Shown here in pieces: positions 16,321 to 25,300 of a stretch of 46,913 nucleotides of DNA. This DNA is from Pseudomonadota bacterium. Lineage in GTDB: Bacteria; Pseudomonadota; Gammaproteobacteria; Acidiferrobacterales; UBA6901. The notes under the pieces are model-generated. The model saw nothing but the letters and a program-made list of their open reading frames with translations. It did no database searches and was not told the origin of the DNA. How positions within the stretch are numbered: the first letter of the stretch is position 1; every line of letters starts with the position of its first letter. Location of the stretch: contig JAJYEK010000018.1 of assembly GCA_021785795.1 (NCBI GenBank), forward strand, positions 1 to 46,913, written 5' to 3'. The position numbers were made by a program, and so were the translations under genes.

Positions 16321-17808
16321 TTAGCCCTGCTTCAGAAAGGCCGCCAGCCGCACGAGGGCCTCGGTATCCCGGCTGCAGTAGCGCCGCAGGGCCTGATCGA
16401 GGACCTGTTTTCGGTCCGGCGGAGTGTTGGGGGCGATGGCCTCCCGATAGGCCTCCTGGGCCCCGCCCCCATCCTGCACCTCGGACAGTTCGGCGTAATC
16501 CAGATCAGGCGCGATGGTCGGCAACACCGCCTTGATCGACCACGAGCCCTTCATGGCCGGGTGGTAATAGTGCGCACGCGTCAACGGCAAAAGATCGATC
16601 AGGCGAAGAAGAAGGGCCGAGAGCGATTCGGCAAGCTCGGGGTACCGGAGGGCGAGTTCACGGATGACGCGGCCCTCGAAGCCCTGGTTATAGACACAGA
16701 TGGGGCCCTTCGTGCCCAAGGCCGCGATCAGGGTCTTAGCGAAGGCCCGGGTCGGATCGGCGCCGGAGAGATCCAGGAACTCCCGGTGGCTTAGGGCGCC
16801 CGATCGGTCCTCGCGATGGCAGGACCACTGAAAGGGCAGCTGCTCATAGGGACGCGTGCCCGGCCAGATCGGCACGGCGAACTGGATCGTCTCGAAATCC
16901 AGGTAATAGCGGGGGTAATCGAGGACCGCCAGAGCCGCCCGCGCCCCGGGGCGCAGCTCGGGTTGACCGGAGCAGGTCACCTGCCGCACCCACTCATGGG
17001 CGGGGACGGTGAGCACCCCCGCCGGGACGTCCCGCACGTCCTGGTAACCTTTTTCGGCCAGGGCGGCGATCGCCTCCGCCCGGATCCGGGGCAGACAGGA
17101 GAGCGGATATTCCGGTGCCTGCGCGTGGCAGAAGGTCTGATAGGGACAGGGATAGGGGTCGTTGCATCCATCGGTTTCATCCGGCATGGCGCCCGCCAGC
17201 GTCCGCCGGGCCGCGTCGATCCATCCCGGGACCTCGGCCTGGATAGACTCCACGGCCTTGGTCACATCCTCCGCGGCAAAGAGGCTATTGCGACTCCCAT
17301 CCGGCCGGACCTCGTGGTAACACCCGCCCCCGGGATAGACGAACGCGTTGTTGATGTACTGCAGCACCCGGCGCCTCAAGGGCACGCCCGCCGCCGCGAA
17401 GATCTGCGATTGAATGGCGACGTCCTCGAGCTGATAGTCTTTGACATGGGTCGATGACTTCACCTCGATGAGATCGAAGGCCGGGCCCCGCGGGTGGGGC
17501 ACCAGGACATCGGCCCGCACCAGCACCCCGTCTTGCTGCACGGTGGCCTCGAACAGGGGCTTGCGCGCCGCCAGTGCCGCCTGCGTCTGGCTCAAGGCCT
17601 CGGCCAGCGGCCCCTCGGGGGCAATCAGGATGCCATCCGGCCAGCCTTGGCGGGCGATGACGCCCACATCCGTGCCCGTCGCCAGAACCGCCTCGTTCGT
17701 GTCGTCGGCCGGCACGCAGTCCGGCCTATGGACCGACAGCCAGAGCCGGCGCGGGCATTGCCGGAACGCCATCAACTTCGATTTGGACAAGCCGAAGATG
17801 CGCGTCAT
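16321..17808 (-). CDS. DUF2779 protein: Cas4-like Fe-S nuclease fused to DEDD exonuclease
   Basis: A 495-residue protein with two nuclease modules. The N-terminal part is Cas4/RecB-like: FRQCPRRLWL (C18), D100, LIEVKSS (E115, K117), and C215, C221 and C227 in CNDPYPCPYQTFC. The four Cys probably hold a 4Fe-4S cluster. The C-terminal DUF2779 part is DnaQ-like: YYLDFETI (D304, E306), VYNQGFEGRVI, IDLLPL (D405) and YCSRDTEAL (D481), a plausible DEDD set. ATG at 17808 sits behind a long GAGGGGGAGG tract. It lies 24 bases after the Ntn hydrolase gene, so the two are likely co-transcribed. It probably trims DNA or RNA ends; the substrate is unknown. Confidence 0.85.
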   Translation of the reverse strand: MTRIFGLSKSKLMAFRQCPRRLWLSVHRPDCVPADDTNEAVLATGTDVGVIARQGWPDGILIAPEGPLAEALSQTQAALAARKPLFEATVQQDGVLVRADVLVPHPRGPAFDLIEVKSSTHVKDYQLEDVAIQSQIFAAAGVPLRRRVLQYINNAFVYPGGGCYHEVRPDGSRNSLFAAEDVTKAVESIQAEVPGWIDAARRTLAGAMPDETDGCNDPYPCPYQTFCHAQAPEYPLSCLPRIRAEAIAALAEKGYQDVRDVPAGVLTVPAHEWVRQVTCSGQPELRPGARAALAVLDYPRYYLDFETIQFAVPIWPGTRPYEQLPFQWSCHREDRSGALSHREFLDLSGADPTRAFAKTLIAALGTKGPICVYNQGFEGRVIRELALRYPELAESLSALLLRLIDLLPLTRAHYYHPAMKGSWSIKAVLPTIAPDLDYAELSEVQDGGGAQEAYREAIAPNTPPDRKQVLDQALRRYCSRDTEALVRLAAFLKQG

Positions 17809-17832
17809 ACCCTCCCCCTCTTCTCGCACCCG

Positions 17833-19062
17833 TCAGGCGCAAATAGATCGATCATAGGCAAGCCCCCGCACATCCTTGTGCTTGACCCAGATGAACCCAT
17901 CGCCCTTCGAGAGCAGGGCCACGTCCACCGGCTCTGAAACCGTCTGCTCCTCATCGGCTGACATGCGCATAAAAAACGCGGTCAGATTGACGAGTGACTC
18001 GGCCATCTTGGCCAGATCCTGGCGCGGGAGCGCGCTCACCGCCGAAAGAAGCGGCTTCGCATAGGGCCGCAGAACGTCTTCGCGCACCAACTGGGAGAAC
18101 GCTTTTGCCCTCTCCTCGATCTCTTCGGGTTCGTCTTCGTCGTCGTAATCCTCCAGATCCTGCGGCATCCGAGCGGCCGCTCTCATGAGCTGATCGTAGA
18201 TGCGCGGATGGATCCCTTGGATCACGGAATCGATGATCTCTCTTTGCCCGAAAGGCGCGACCGTGCCGTCCGAGTCCTCGCCGATGCGCGTCTCGTCGGC
18301 CTTCCGGTAGCGCAGCGTGCCCGCGGCCAGGGTCCCAATGTCGTACTCCAGCAAGACGGGGAACGGTTCGGCCTCCCCCATGCCGGCGATCACGACGCGG
18401 CTATGATCGTTCCGATGAAACCACTGCTTCTGATACATGAACACTACGGTCTTGCGCAACGCCTCTTCCAGGGCCGGCGTCAAGGAGAAGTCTTCGAAGA
18501 GATCCGCCTCGGCCTCGTCCAGGGCCTCGGCAAAGGTCTCCCGCACACGCTGGCCATATCCCGGGTCCAGACCCACTAGATCCGGAAAACGCTCCCAGTC
18601 CTCATGATCGGCCGCGATGATCGCCGCGAGCTTTTTGAGCTTGCCCTTGAGGGTGGTTTTTTCCTCTTCCGCCAGCACCCTTTCCAGTTCGTCTACATAG
18701 AAGTCCTTCCAGAAGTTGTAGACGAGGCTCTGCAGCCAGCGCGTCTGCGTCTGTAGGGGGAAGAGCCAGTCGGCGCCCTCGATGAACGCGAGGAAGTCCT
18801 GCGCATACTCGGCCAAGGTATCGAAGCGCCGCCCCTCGATCTTTTGCGCGTAGACCTTGACGACCGTCTCCCACGGCACGCCCATGATGTCGGCCGGACC
18901 GTATGTCATGATGGCCACGGGCAGATCCGGGGATAAACAAAAGAGCTTCTCGGCCGTGTAATAGACCTTGCTCGCGTTGCCATCACCGTCGCTCAAGGTC
19001 ACGGCACTATCTGCGGCGAGCGCAATGCCCCGTTTGTTCATGACCACCACTTCGCACGTCAT
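17833..19062 (-). CDS. proteasome-like Ntn hydrolase with a helical insert
   Basis: A 409-residue protein whose start follows the proteasome-beta/HslV plan. After removal of Met, Thr is residue 1 (TCEVVVMNKRGIALAADS), Asp falls at position 17 as in HslV, the Lys of EKLFCLS matches Lys33, and MTYGPADIMG matches the G..AD turn. Later VVIAGMGEAEPFPVLLEYD and GTVAPFGQ resemble the second sheet. Residues about 75-210 form a charged helical insertion not found in simple proteasome subunits, and an acidic DYDDEDEPEEIEER run lies near 300. It is likely a peptidase or amidase that may self-activate. It overlaps a short upstream reading frame and precedes the DUF2779 gene by 24 bases. The enzyme class is inferred from motifs only. 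Confidence 0.6.
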   Translation of the reverse strand: MTCEVVVMNKRGIALAADSAVTLSDGDGNASKVYYTAEKLFCLSPDLPVAIMTYGPADIMGVPWETVVKVYAQKIEGRRFDTLAEYAQDFLAFIEGADWLFPLQTQTRWLQSLVYNFWKDFYVDELERVLAEEEKTTLKGKLKKLAAIIAADHEDWERFPDLVGLDPGYGQRVRETFAEALDEAEADLFEDFSLTPALEEALRKTVVFMYQKQWFHRNDHSRVVIAGMGEAEPFPVLLEYDIGTLAAGTLRYRKADETRIGEDSDGTVAPFGQREIIDSVIQGIHPRIYDQLMRAAARMPQDLEDYDDEDEPEEIEERAKAFSQLVREDVLRPYAKPLLSAVSALPRQDLAKMAESLVNLTAFFMRMSADEEQTVSEPVDVALLSKGDGFIWVKHKDVRGLAYDRSICA

Positions 19063-19139
19063 AGGCCCCCCCTGTCACAATCGCCTTGATGGATCATCCG
19101 GCCGCGATGGCTTTCCGCGCCCTCGATGTGACCCATCAT
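19059..19139 (-). CDS. possible 26-residue leader peptide before the Ntn hydrolase
   Basis: A short frame starts with ATG at 19139 (a second ATG is one codon later), after GGGGGCCT, and stops in a TGA that overlaps the ATG of the Ntn gene (CTATGA). The sequence around its start (TCATAGGCCCCC, 19136-19147 on the plus strand) repeats the sequence around the Ntn start (19059-19070), so ribosome-binding site and start appear duplicated. It may couple translation of the Ntn gene, or be a simple by-product of a tandem duplication. Confidence 0.35.
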   Translation of the reverse strand: MMGHIEGAESHRGRMIHQGDCDRGGL

Positions 19140-19149
19140 AGGCCCCCAC

Positions 19150-19168
19150 TGCGACAATTCATGTCGCA
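19150..19168. promoter_or_regulatory. 19-bp palindrome upstream of the Ntn hydrolase
   Basis: TGCGACA-ATTCA-TGTCGCA has perfect 7-bp arms. It lies about 90 bases before the Ntn start and 11 bases before the start of the short leader frame, so a bound dimer would block a promoter or early transcript. The nearby WYL regulator is a natural candidate to bind it. This pairing is inference. Confidence 0.45.
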
Positions 19169-19692
19169 TGGGAAGACCCGAACCACGGTGGCCTGAAGGC
19201 GCGTCATACCCCGATATGGGCATGGGTTGTCCCAAGCGTGCGGCGGCTCTTGGTACACGCGATGGGACTTCCCAGTCGCCATCGCATCCTTGATCTCGGC
19301 GCACATGATCTTGCAGGGAAGCACGAGATGCTCAGCTGCCGTCCTGCAGGCGAGCCGCGTGCTTTTCTGGCGCACAAGGGGCTCGCCCACAATAACGGGA
19401 TAGGCCATGCGGCCCACAATGCGGCGTGTCGACATTGCCGGCCGAACGGCCGTTATCCTTGCGGGCGGTCTCCGGCCACCCGCGCGGACCTACGCCCATT
19501 TTCCCGCCGCACCGCTGGTCCCGCGGACTACGCGCCCCGTTAAACTCGTCCCGCCCGACTCCCCTTCGTAGGGGCGCCTCTATCCCTTGTCGAAGTCATC
19601 CAAGGGGCACCATCCTGCGAGACCGTGGCAAGGGGCTACCCTGCTTAGATCGCCACCGTGTATTTATGGCTCTATCCGCTGGCAGTAGTACC
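19169..19692. other. 524 bases without a convincing gene, between DISARM and the Ntn block
   Basis: Downstream of drmC I see no recognisable gene. A 99-codon minus-strand frame (19136-19435) exists, but it has no family match or clear ribosome-binding site and overlaps the palindrome. A small hairpin CCCCT-TCGT-AGGGG (19561-19574) might end transcription from DISARM, though no T run follows. The stretch separates the DISARM operon from the next block. Confidence 0.4.
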
Positions 19693-20457
19693 TCAGTCAA
19701 GTCGACTCACAACCCCTGTATCTATGAGTGCGCGCAGGTGCTCGGTGAGGAGCTTCGGTATTTCGCCTCCCCTGATGAGCAGACCGGCCTCCATGTTTTG
19801 TTCCATCGCATGGCCCGTCAGATTGGCGCTGGTGATGAAGCATATATCGCCGTCGGCGACCACGACTTTGGCGTGAACACGCCCGTCCGCGAACGGTGCT
19901 GTTCGTTCACGCCAAGAGTAGAGTTTCACGGAAGGAACCCAATTCCGCATTTTGCCGATCACGTCGAACGAGATCCTGCCGCCGTGCTCCTGCGCTGATT
20001 CCAGCAACATCGAGATGATCACGCCGCGCGCGCTTGCGTCGTTCAATGCCTTCACGATGGCCGAGACGTCATAGGCCACGAAGCTGGTGATAAACAATGC
20101 CTTCTCAGCGGCCTTGATGATTTGCAACAGCACCTGCTCCGTTCGACGAGCCGAGACGAAGGGTGTCGTCGGTCCCGTCCACACGAGTTCCGTGGATTGC
20201 TGATTCGTTGTCTTGGTGAAAACATGGCCGGCTACGAGCAACATGGACGCCAGCTCATCAGCGCTGACAGTGGTCGCTCGCCAGGCATCGACGAGCCGAT
20301 CTACGACACCAGCGGCTGCAGGCGTACTGACTACGCCCGAAAGCGACCCGGCCGCCTTTCCGGTATCGGTCTCCCGAACCCGGTTGGCTATCGCCCGAAC
20401 CTTCTCCGGAGAGACCAGAAAGACCACGTCTGTGATGGCGTCCAAAAGTTTCTGCAT
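19693..20457 (-). CDS. drmC: DISARM protein DrmC (phospholipase D-family)
   Basis: A 254-residue protein. The C-terminal half has one PLD motif, VHAKVVVADGD (H195, K197) followed by FITSANLTGHAMEQNMEAG, typical of PLD nucleases that pair to make an active site. The N-terminal 100 residues are helical. ATG at 20457 lies one base after the drmB stop, so the genes are coupled; longer upstream frames overlap drmB and are less likely. In DISARM, drmC follows drmB as here; published work reports it is not always needed for protection. It is the last gene of this DISARM operon. Confidence 0.9.
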   Translation of the reverse strand: MQKLLDAITDVVFLVSPEKVRAIANRVRETDTGKAAGSLSGVVSTPAAAGVVDRLVDAWRATTVSADELASMLLVAGHVFTKTTNQQSTELVWTGPTTPFVSARRTEQVLLQIIKAAEKALFITSFVAYDVSAIVKALNDASARGVIISMLLESAQEHGGRISFDVIGKMRNWVPSVKLYSWRERTAPFADGRVHAKVVVADGDICFITSANLTGHAMEQNMEAGLLIRGGEIPKLLTEHLRALIDTGVVSRLD

Positions 20458-20458
20458 G

Positions 20459-22318
20459 TCAGAAGCTCTTGAAGAAAGCCGCGTCGATGCGTTCCAGGGT
20501 CGGAACCAGTAATGACCGATCCAGGTAGCGATTGCTGCGTTCGCAGGAGGTCTCGGCCACCAAGCTACAAGCATGACATGCTGCGGCATGAAGGGAGCGA
20601 TCTTTCTCGGGATCGTGCTCGGAGCAGAGCGGGTCCGATGAGCAGATCTTGGAGCGGCTCAAGGCCTGCTCCAGCAAGCGCCCGAGGTTTTCTGGTTTGC
20701 CGAGATCGACGAGGCCACCCAGCGTCCCATCGGAGTCTGCGGCTGCCGTGTAAACGAGGATGCCGGCTTGCGGACTCTCGCTTGAGACGTCGGCATAGAT
20801 CCGCTCCCGAATACTCGCGGCGTTGTATCCACACTCCAGCGCCAGTTCCCGAATCAGGAGGTGCGAGAGTGTATGAAGCATGGCGTAGCGAATGCCGGGG
20901 TAGCCCTGACCGGGGTCTAGATGACGTGAATTGCGCCACCCCCTGTGTCCGCCCCGAAGCATTTTGTCGACTTGAGCGACGGCAGGTAGAGCTTCCCAGG
21001 CGACGAGCGCCTGTTCGTCGAACTGGATGAAGATGCCCTCGCCATGGACCTGGTTCGCGGGAACCCAATCCGGTTTGCTTCGCGAGAGGTTGGCCATCTG
21101 GGGCCGCTCACTCGGGTCAGCCGTCTCTTCGGGCGCCTCCACCCGCGTGAATCCCAACAAGGCGTTGACCTCACGAAGTCGCTCGAGGAGCAGTACCCTG
21201 GCGATGTGTTTCGCAAAGCGCGGCGGCGTGCCGACCTTCTTGCTCATGAAGTGTGGGTAGTCCGTGGGAGGATTCGCATCCGTCAGCACGTCCCACTCGG
21301 GGCCCCTGATATCAGTTTCACCTACGACATCCTGTCCGCCACCGACGCGCTGCGCCTCGATGGCCAACCAGATGGACGCTGCTGGATGTTTGTCGATCCC
21401 TGGCAACGCCCCGGTCTTCTTCAGCGTCTTCACCGTCACCGATACTTCGGCTTCGGACTCCAGCTCTTCGAAGAACTCCCAGCCATCCTGGACGAGCTGA
21501 CTCAGTGGGTCCTTGGTCTGAGGAATCGCTAGCGCCGAGAGTGTGATCGGGAACCAGCTATTCGTGGCGCCCAACAGAACCGCGCGCGCTTCCTCATCGC
21601 ATTCGTTATCGAAATGGTCCAAGTGGGGGTGGCGTCCGCGGCAAGCCGGCAGGCTCTCCTTCCCACCCTTTCCGAAGGCGCGAGCCATGCTCCTCGATAC
21701 CCCGCACGCATCACATTTCGCCCAAAGGTTCTCCGTCTGCAGCGACGCGCCGCTCTCGAAAAAGCGCAGCGTGCCCCTGCATGAACTGTTGCCGCCATGA
21801 ACGAAATAGTGCCAAGGGAAGTCGTCGAGGTGACCATCGCGGCAAGCCAGCAGGAAGCGCGCCGGCACCGCATCGGCATCCTTCGCGGGTTGATCGCCCT
21901 TTGAACCTGGGCAGCCCTTGTGGACGAACCGGGTTCGCTCAGGCCTGAAGCGGTTCTCTTTGATCGCGAACAGTCCGGCATCAAAGGGGGATAACAGGCC
22001 GCATTTCACGCAGCGCATCCAGCGCGGGAATGGCCGAACGGGAACGCCGATATCCGCCTCTGCCGACCAGACGTCGACGAGCTCAGTTTTCTGGAACGGC
22101 GGCATCCGCAGATTCTCGACCTGTGCTCCAAGCACCTTCCGGACAGCAGCCAACAATCTGGCTTCCTGGATAGGCTGGCAACGGTCCTTTTCCCATCGGT
22201 CGATGCCGAGCGTCACGACGGACAGGCTCGGCAGGTCGATCAGCGCCCCTGGCCCGTAGGTCCAGAGCAACTGGCTGGGTCTTACTTCTCCTACTGGAGT
22301 CTTGGCGCTCGTCGTCAC
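20459..22318 (-). CDS. drmB: DISARM protein DrmB (DUF1998)
   Basis: A 619-residue protein starting like known DrmB (VGEVRPSQLLWTYGPGALID). A zinc-type Cys set lies at about residues 104-155 (CVKC, then CPGS), and further Cys pairs occur mid-protein (CDAC). The C-terminal DUF1998 domain contains GIRYAMLHTLSHLLIRELA and a terminal Cys cluster (SSDPLCSEHD, CHACSL). In DISARM, DrmB forms a complex with DrmA and helps recognise unmethylated or free-ended phage DNA. It overlaps drmA by the 4-base ATGA, and drmC follows directly. The assignment is firm from the order of neighbours and the start motif. Confidence 0.93.
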   Translation of the reverse strand: MTTSAKTPVGEVRPSQLLWTYGPGALIDLPSLSVVTLGIDRWEKDRCQPIQEARLLAAVRKVLGAQVENLRMPPFQKTELVDVWSAEADIGVPVRPFPRWMRCVKCGLLSPFDAGLFAIKENRFRPERTRFVHKGCPGSKGDQPAKDADAVPARFLLACRDGHLDDFPWHYFVHGGNSSCRGTLRFFESGASLQTENLWAKCDACGVSRSMARAFGKGGKESLPACRGRHPHLDHFDNECDEEARAVLLGATNSWFPITLSALAIPQTKDPLSQLVQDGWEFFEELESEAEVSVTVKTLKKTGALPGIDKHPAASIWLAIEAQRVGGGQDVVGETDIRGPEWDVLTDANPPTDYPHFMSKKVGTPPRFAKHIARVLLLERLREVNALLGFTRVEAPEETADPSERPQMANLSRSKPDWVPANQVHGEGIFIQFDEQALVAWEALPAVAQVDKMLRGGHRGWRNSRHLDPGQGYPGIRYAMLHTLSHLLIRELALECGYNAASIRERIYADVSSESPQAGILVYTAAADSDGTLGGLVDLGKPENLGRLLEQALSRSKICSSDPLCSEHDPEKDRSLHAAACHACSLVAETSCERSNRYLDRSLLVPTLERIDAAFFKSF

Positions 22319-25300
22319 GTTCGCTCCTCATCCTTCGTCAAGGGACGGGGCTTCCAGTCGTGGTCCTCCGTGATGCGGCTCGTATTCATGATCAAACGCA
22401 CGCCCGGCTCCACTTCACGCATCGACATGGGTACTGTCCAGTGGTCCCAGGCCTGGATGCCCGGTGACCTGATCAATGCGACGGTCTTGTCCTTATCGGG
22501 GCCCCGCTTCTCATAGGCCAGGATGCGGCCGCCTTTGCCCACTTCCTTGGCCCACTCGTCCGCACGCTCCTTGAGCTCCTGTTCGGCCAAGCTCTTGGTG
22601 CTGGACAGTTCGCTGACATTCCAGGCCCGCCTGACGAGCACCGCGATGGCCTCCATGATCTCGCTCTGGTTTGGTTTATCCAGCTTTCCGGCGCCCTCGT
22701 TGGGACTGAACTCATCGTTTTCCAGACGCATCAGGCTCAGCAGCGAGCCCGTCAGCCCTCGGTCCATTGCACGCGGCGAGAAGGGCGTCACCGATTGCGC
22801 CTCGACGTGCTTGTAGAAAGTGGCATGATAGTGCTCGAAGGTTTCGTAGTGTGAGAGATCGCGCGGTCGCGCCCAGGTGAGCACGGTACACACCAAGCCG
22901 GGGAAGGAGCGGCCAACCCGGCTGGTCGCCTGGATGTATTCCGCCGTACCCTTGGGTTGGCCATTGACTACCATCAGCCCCAGGCGATTGACGTCGACAC
23001 CGACCGACAGCATGTTGGTCGCCAATACTACGTCGATCGCGCGGGTGTCACCCTCTTGCCACTTGGTCACGTACTTGCCGGTCACGGCGTCGAACTCGGC
23101 CTTGAACTTCACCTCGAGGTTGTCGAGGTACTTGGGGATGTCTTGGCTGGAGACTCGAGACGTCAGCTCGCGGATGTTGCTGACACTACGTTGCGCCAAC
23201 GCGGGGCGCGCGACCATGCTCATCTGTACCCGGTAGGAACGCGTCTGCACGTCGTCCTCGGCCAGACGCTTCATGCCACCCAACTCACGCAGCGAGTTGA
23301 AGTAGCCAACCACGGTCATGTACGGATCTGCAGGCTCGCCAAAGCGATCGAACAGCGCCTGAGCCGCGGTCAGGAATGCCGTGTAGACACGGATCAGCAT
23401 CGCGGGTCTCGAACTGCCCGGAGAGCAGACCCCGAGGTAGCGCCGACCCGGTTTGTCCTCAATCGGTCGCTGGACCGAGAAGTAGTTGTCCTCCACATCC
23501 AACCCATGTGGCGGGAATACCGACACGCGGCGCATGAAGACGTTGTTCATCTGCTCGCGCGCCTTACGCACCGTAGCGGTCGATGCGATGATCTTCGGCC
23601 TGATGGAATGTTCACCGAGCTTCCAGCTGCAAAGCTCGTCCACGGCCGTCTCGTACAGGCCGACCATGGTGCCGAGCGGCCCACTGATCAGGTGGAACTC
23701 GTCCTGGATGATCAGATCCGGCGGTCGAATCGGGCTGATGTTTTTGACTTTGGTCGCACCGAGCCCCTTGCCGGCTTGGTGGTTGCCATTGCAGTCCGCG
23801 CCTTGCCATAGCAGACCGTGTCGCTCGCATTCCTGGCCGACCCGACCGAACAGCGTGCGCACTTGGCCTCGCCACGCCATCATGGCGAACTTGTCCACGG
23901 TGGCGATCATCATGGTCGGGGGATGGTGGTAGATTTCCTCGTCCACGACGAGCGCCGGGATGCCCGCTTGGGGGAGCTTGCTGGACTTGCCTTTCGAGAA
24001 GTCGCAGCGGCCCTTCTTGTCGCCGCAGTAGACGAAGGTTCGCCCATGCCTCTTGTCGACCTCGACGTCGCGCCCTGGAGCGATTTCCGAACCGCACCAG
24101 GGGCAACTCGTCAGTTGCGCGGGAGACGCCGCCCCTGCGTTGTATTTGCCGGGGTTGCGGATGTCCTCTATGGCCCGATGACTGTCCTCGGTCGTGCCGG
24201 GCGTCACCTTGTTGCCCACCCACAGTCCGATGGTGAAGGGTTCCGTACCGAGCGATTCGTCGCCCTTGGCCAATGCTTCGCGCCGCAGTACCTCCATCGC
24301 ACAGATCAGTGTCGCGGCGCGCTGGAACTGTTGCAGTGTCAACAAGCGTAGGGTGTAACGCATGATCACGGCTAGACCACGCGAACCATCGTAGCCGCCC
24401 AGGTTGCCTTGCATCCGCCGAATGGCCATGGTGAAGGCGGCGACGCCCAAGTAGGCCTCGGTCTTGCCGCCACCGGTGGGGAACCACAACAGATCGGCAT
24501 ACGCTTCGACCGGTTGCACGCGGTCCGGATGCGTAGGGCCGGCCAGCGAAGGGATCGATAGCAGCAGGAACGCCAGCTGGAACGGACGCCAACTGCGGTT
24601 CTTCAGAACATCGAGCTGCTCCACGGTGACGTCATTGCCACGCCGGACTTCGAGGGCATATTGGCTGCGCACACGCTGCGTGGCCATTGCCCGATTGGCG
24701 AAACGAAAGGCCGCCAGGGCATTCACATCGCCCTTCAGCGTATCGATACCCTTCTGCAGGCGCGTGTGGATCTCCTGACACCGATCCAGCGCCTGTGTGG
24801 CCTGCGCGTCATACCCGACCACGTCCTTGCCGATACGGGCGCGCTGCTCGTCGATCCACGCTGCGTAATCCTCGGTCAGCAGGTTCAGGGCGTCGCCCAG
24901 CGCATCGGCGTCCAGGGTGGCGAGGCGCTGCATGTCCAACAGACCACTGCTCATCATCTCCTTCATCGCCGGCCGGTCGGCGGGGTCCACCCCGGGCGTC
25001 TCGGTGACCTGCACCTCGTACTGCGGCATGACGGTGGTACGCAGCTCGGTGGCCAGCATCACGTCATCCGCCGTTTCGGCGTGGACCGCGACACCATGAC
25101 CCACCGCGAACTCCACCCGGTTGCGGTAGATCATCTCCAGTGATTCACGTTCCAGGTCCATACCGTCCGCATCCAGCACGGGTCGGCGACGAAAAATGGC
25201 ATGCTTGGGGGCTTCCGCTTCCGAGCGAACGACCAGTTCCGGCTGGAACACCCAGGCCGTATCGCGGTTGGTGTCGGGTTCCTCCTGTGCATTGACCAGG

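Noticed and set aside
19136..19435. 99-codon minus-strand frame upstream of the Ntn gene
   Set aside because: No ribosome-binding site or family match, and it spans the palindrome and duplicated start region.
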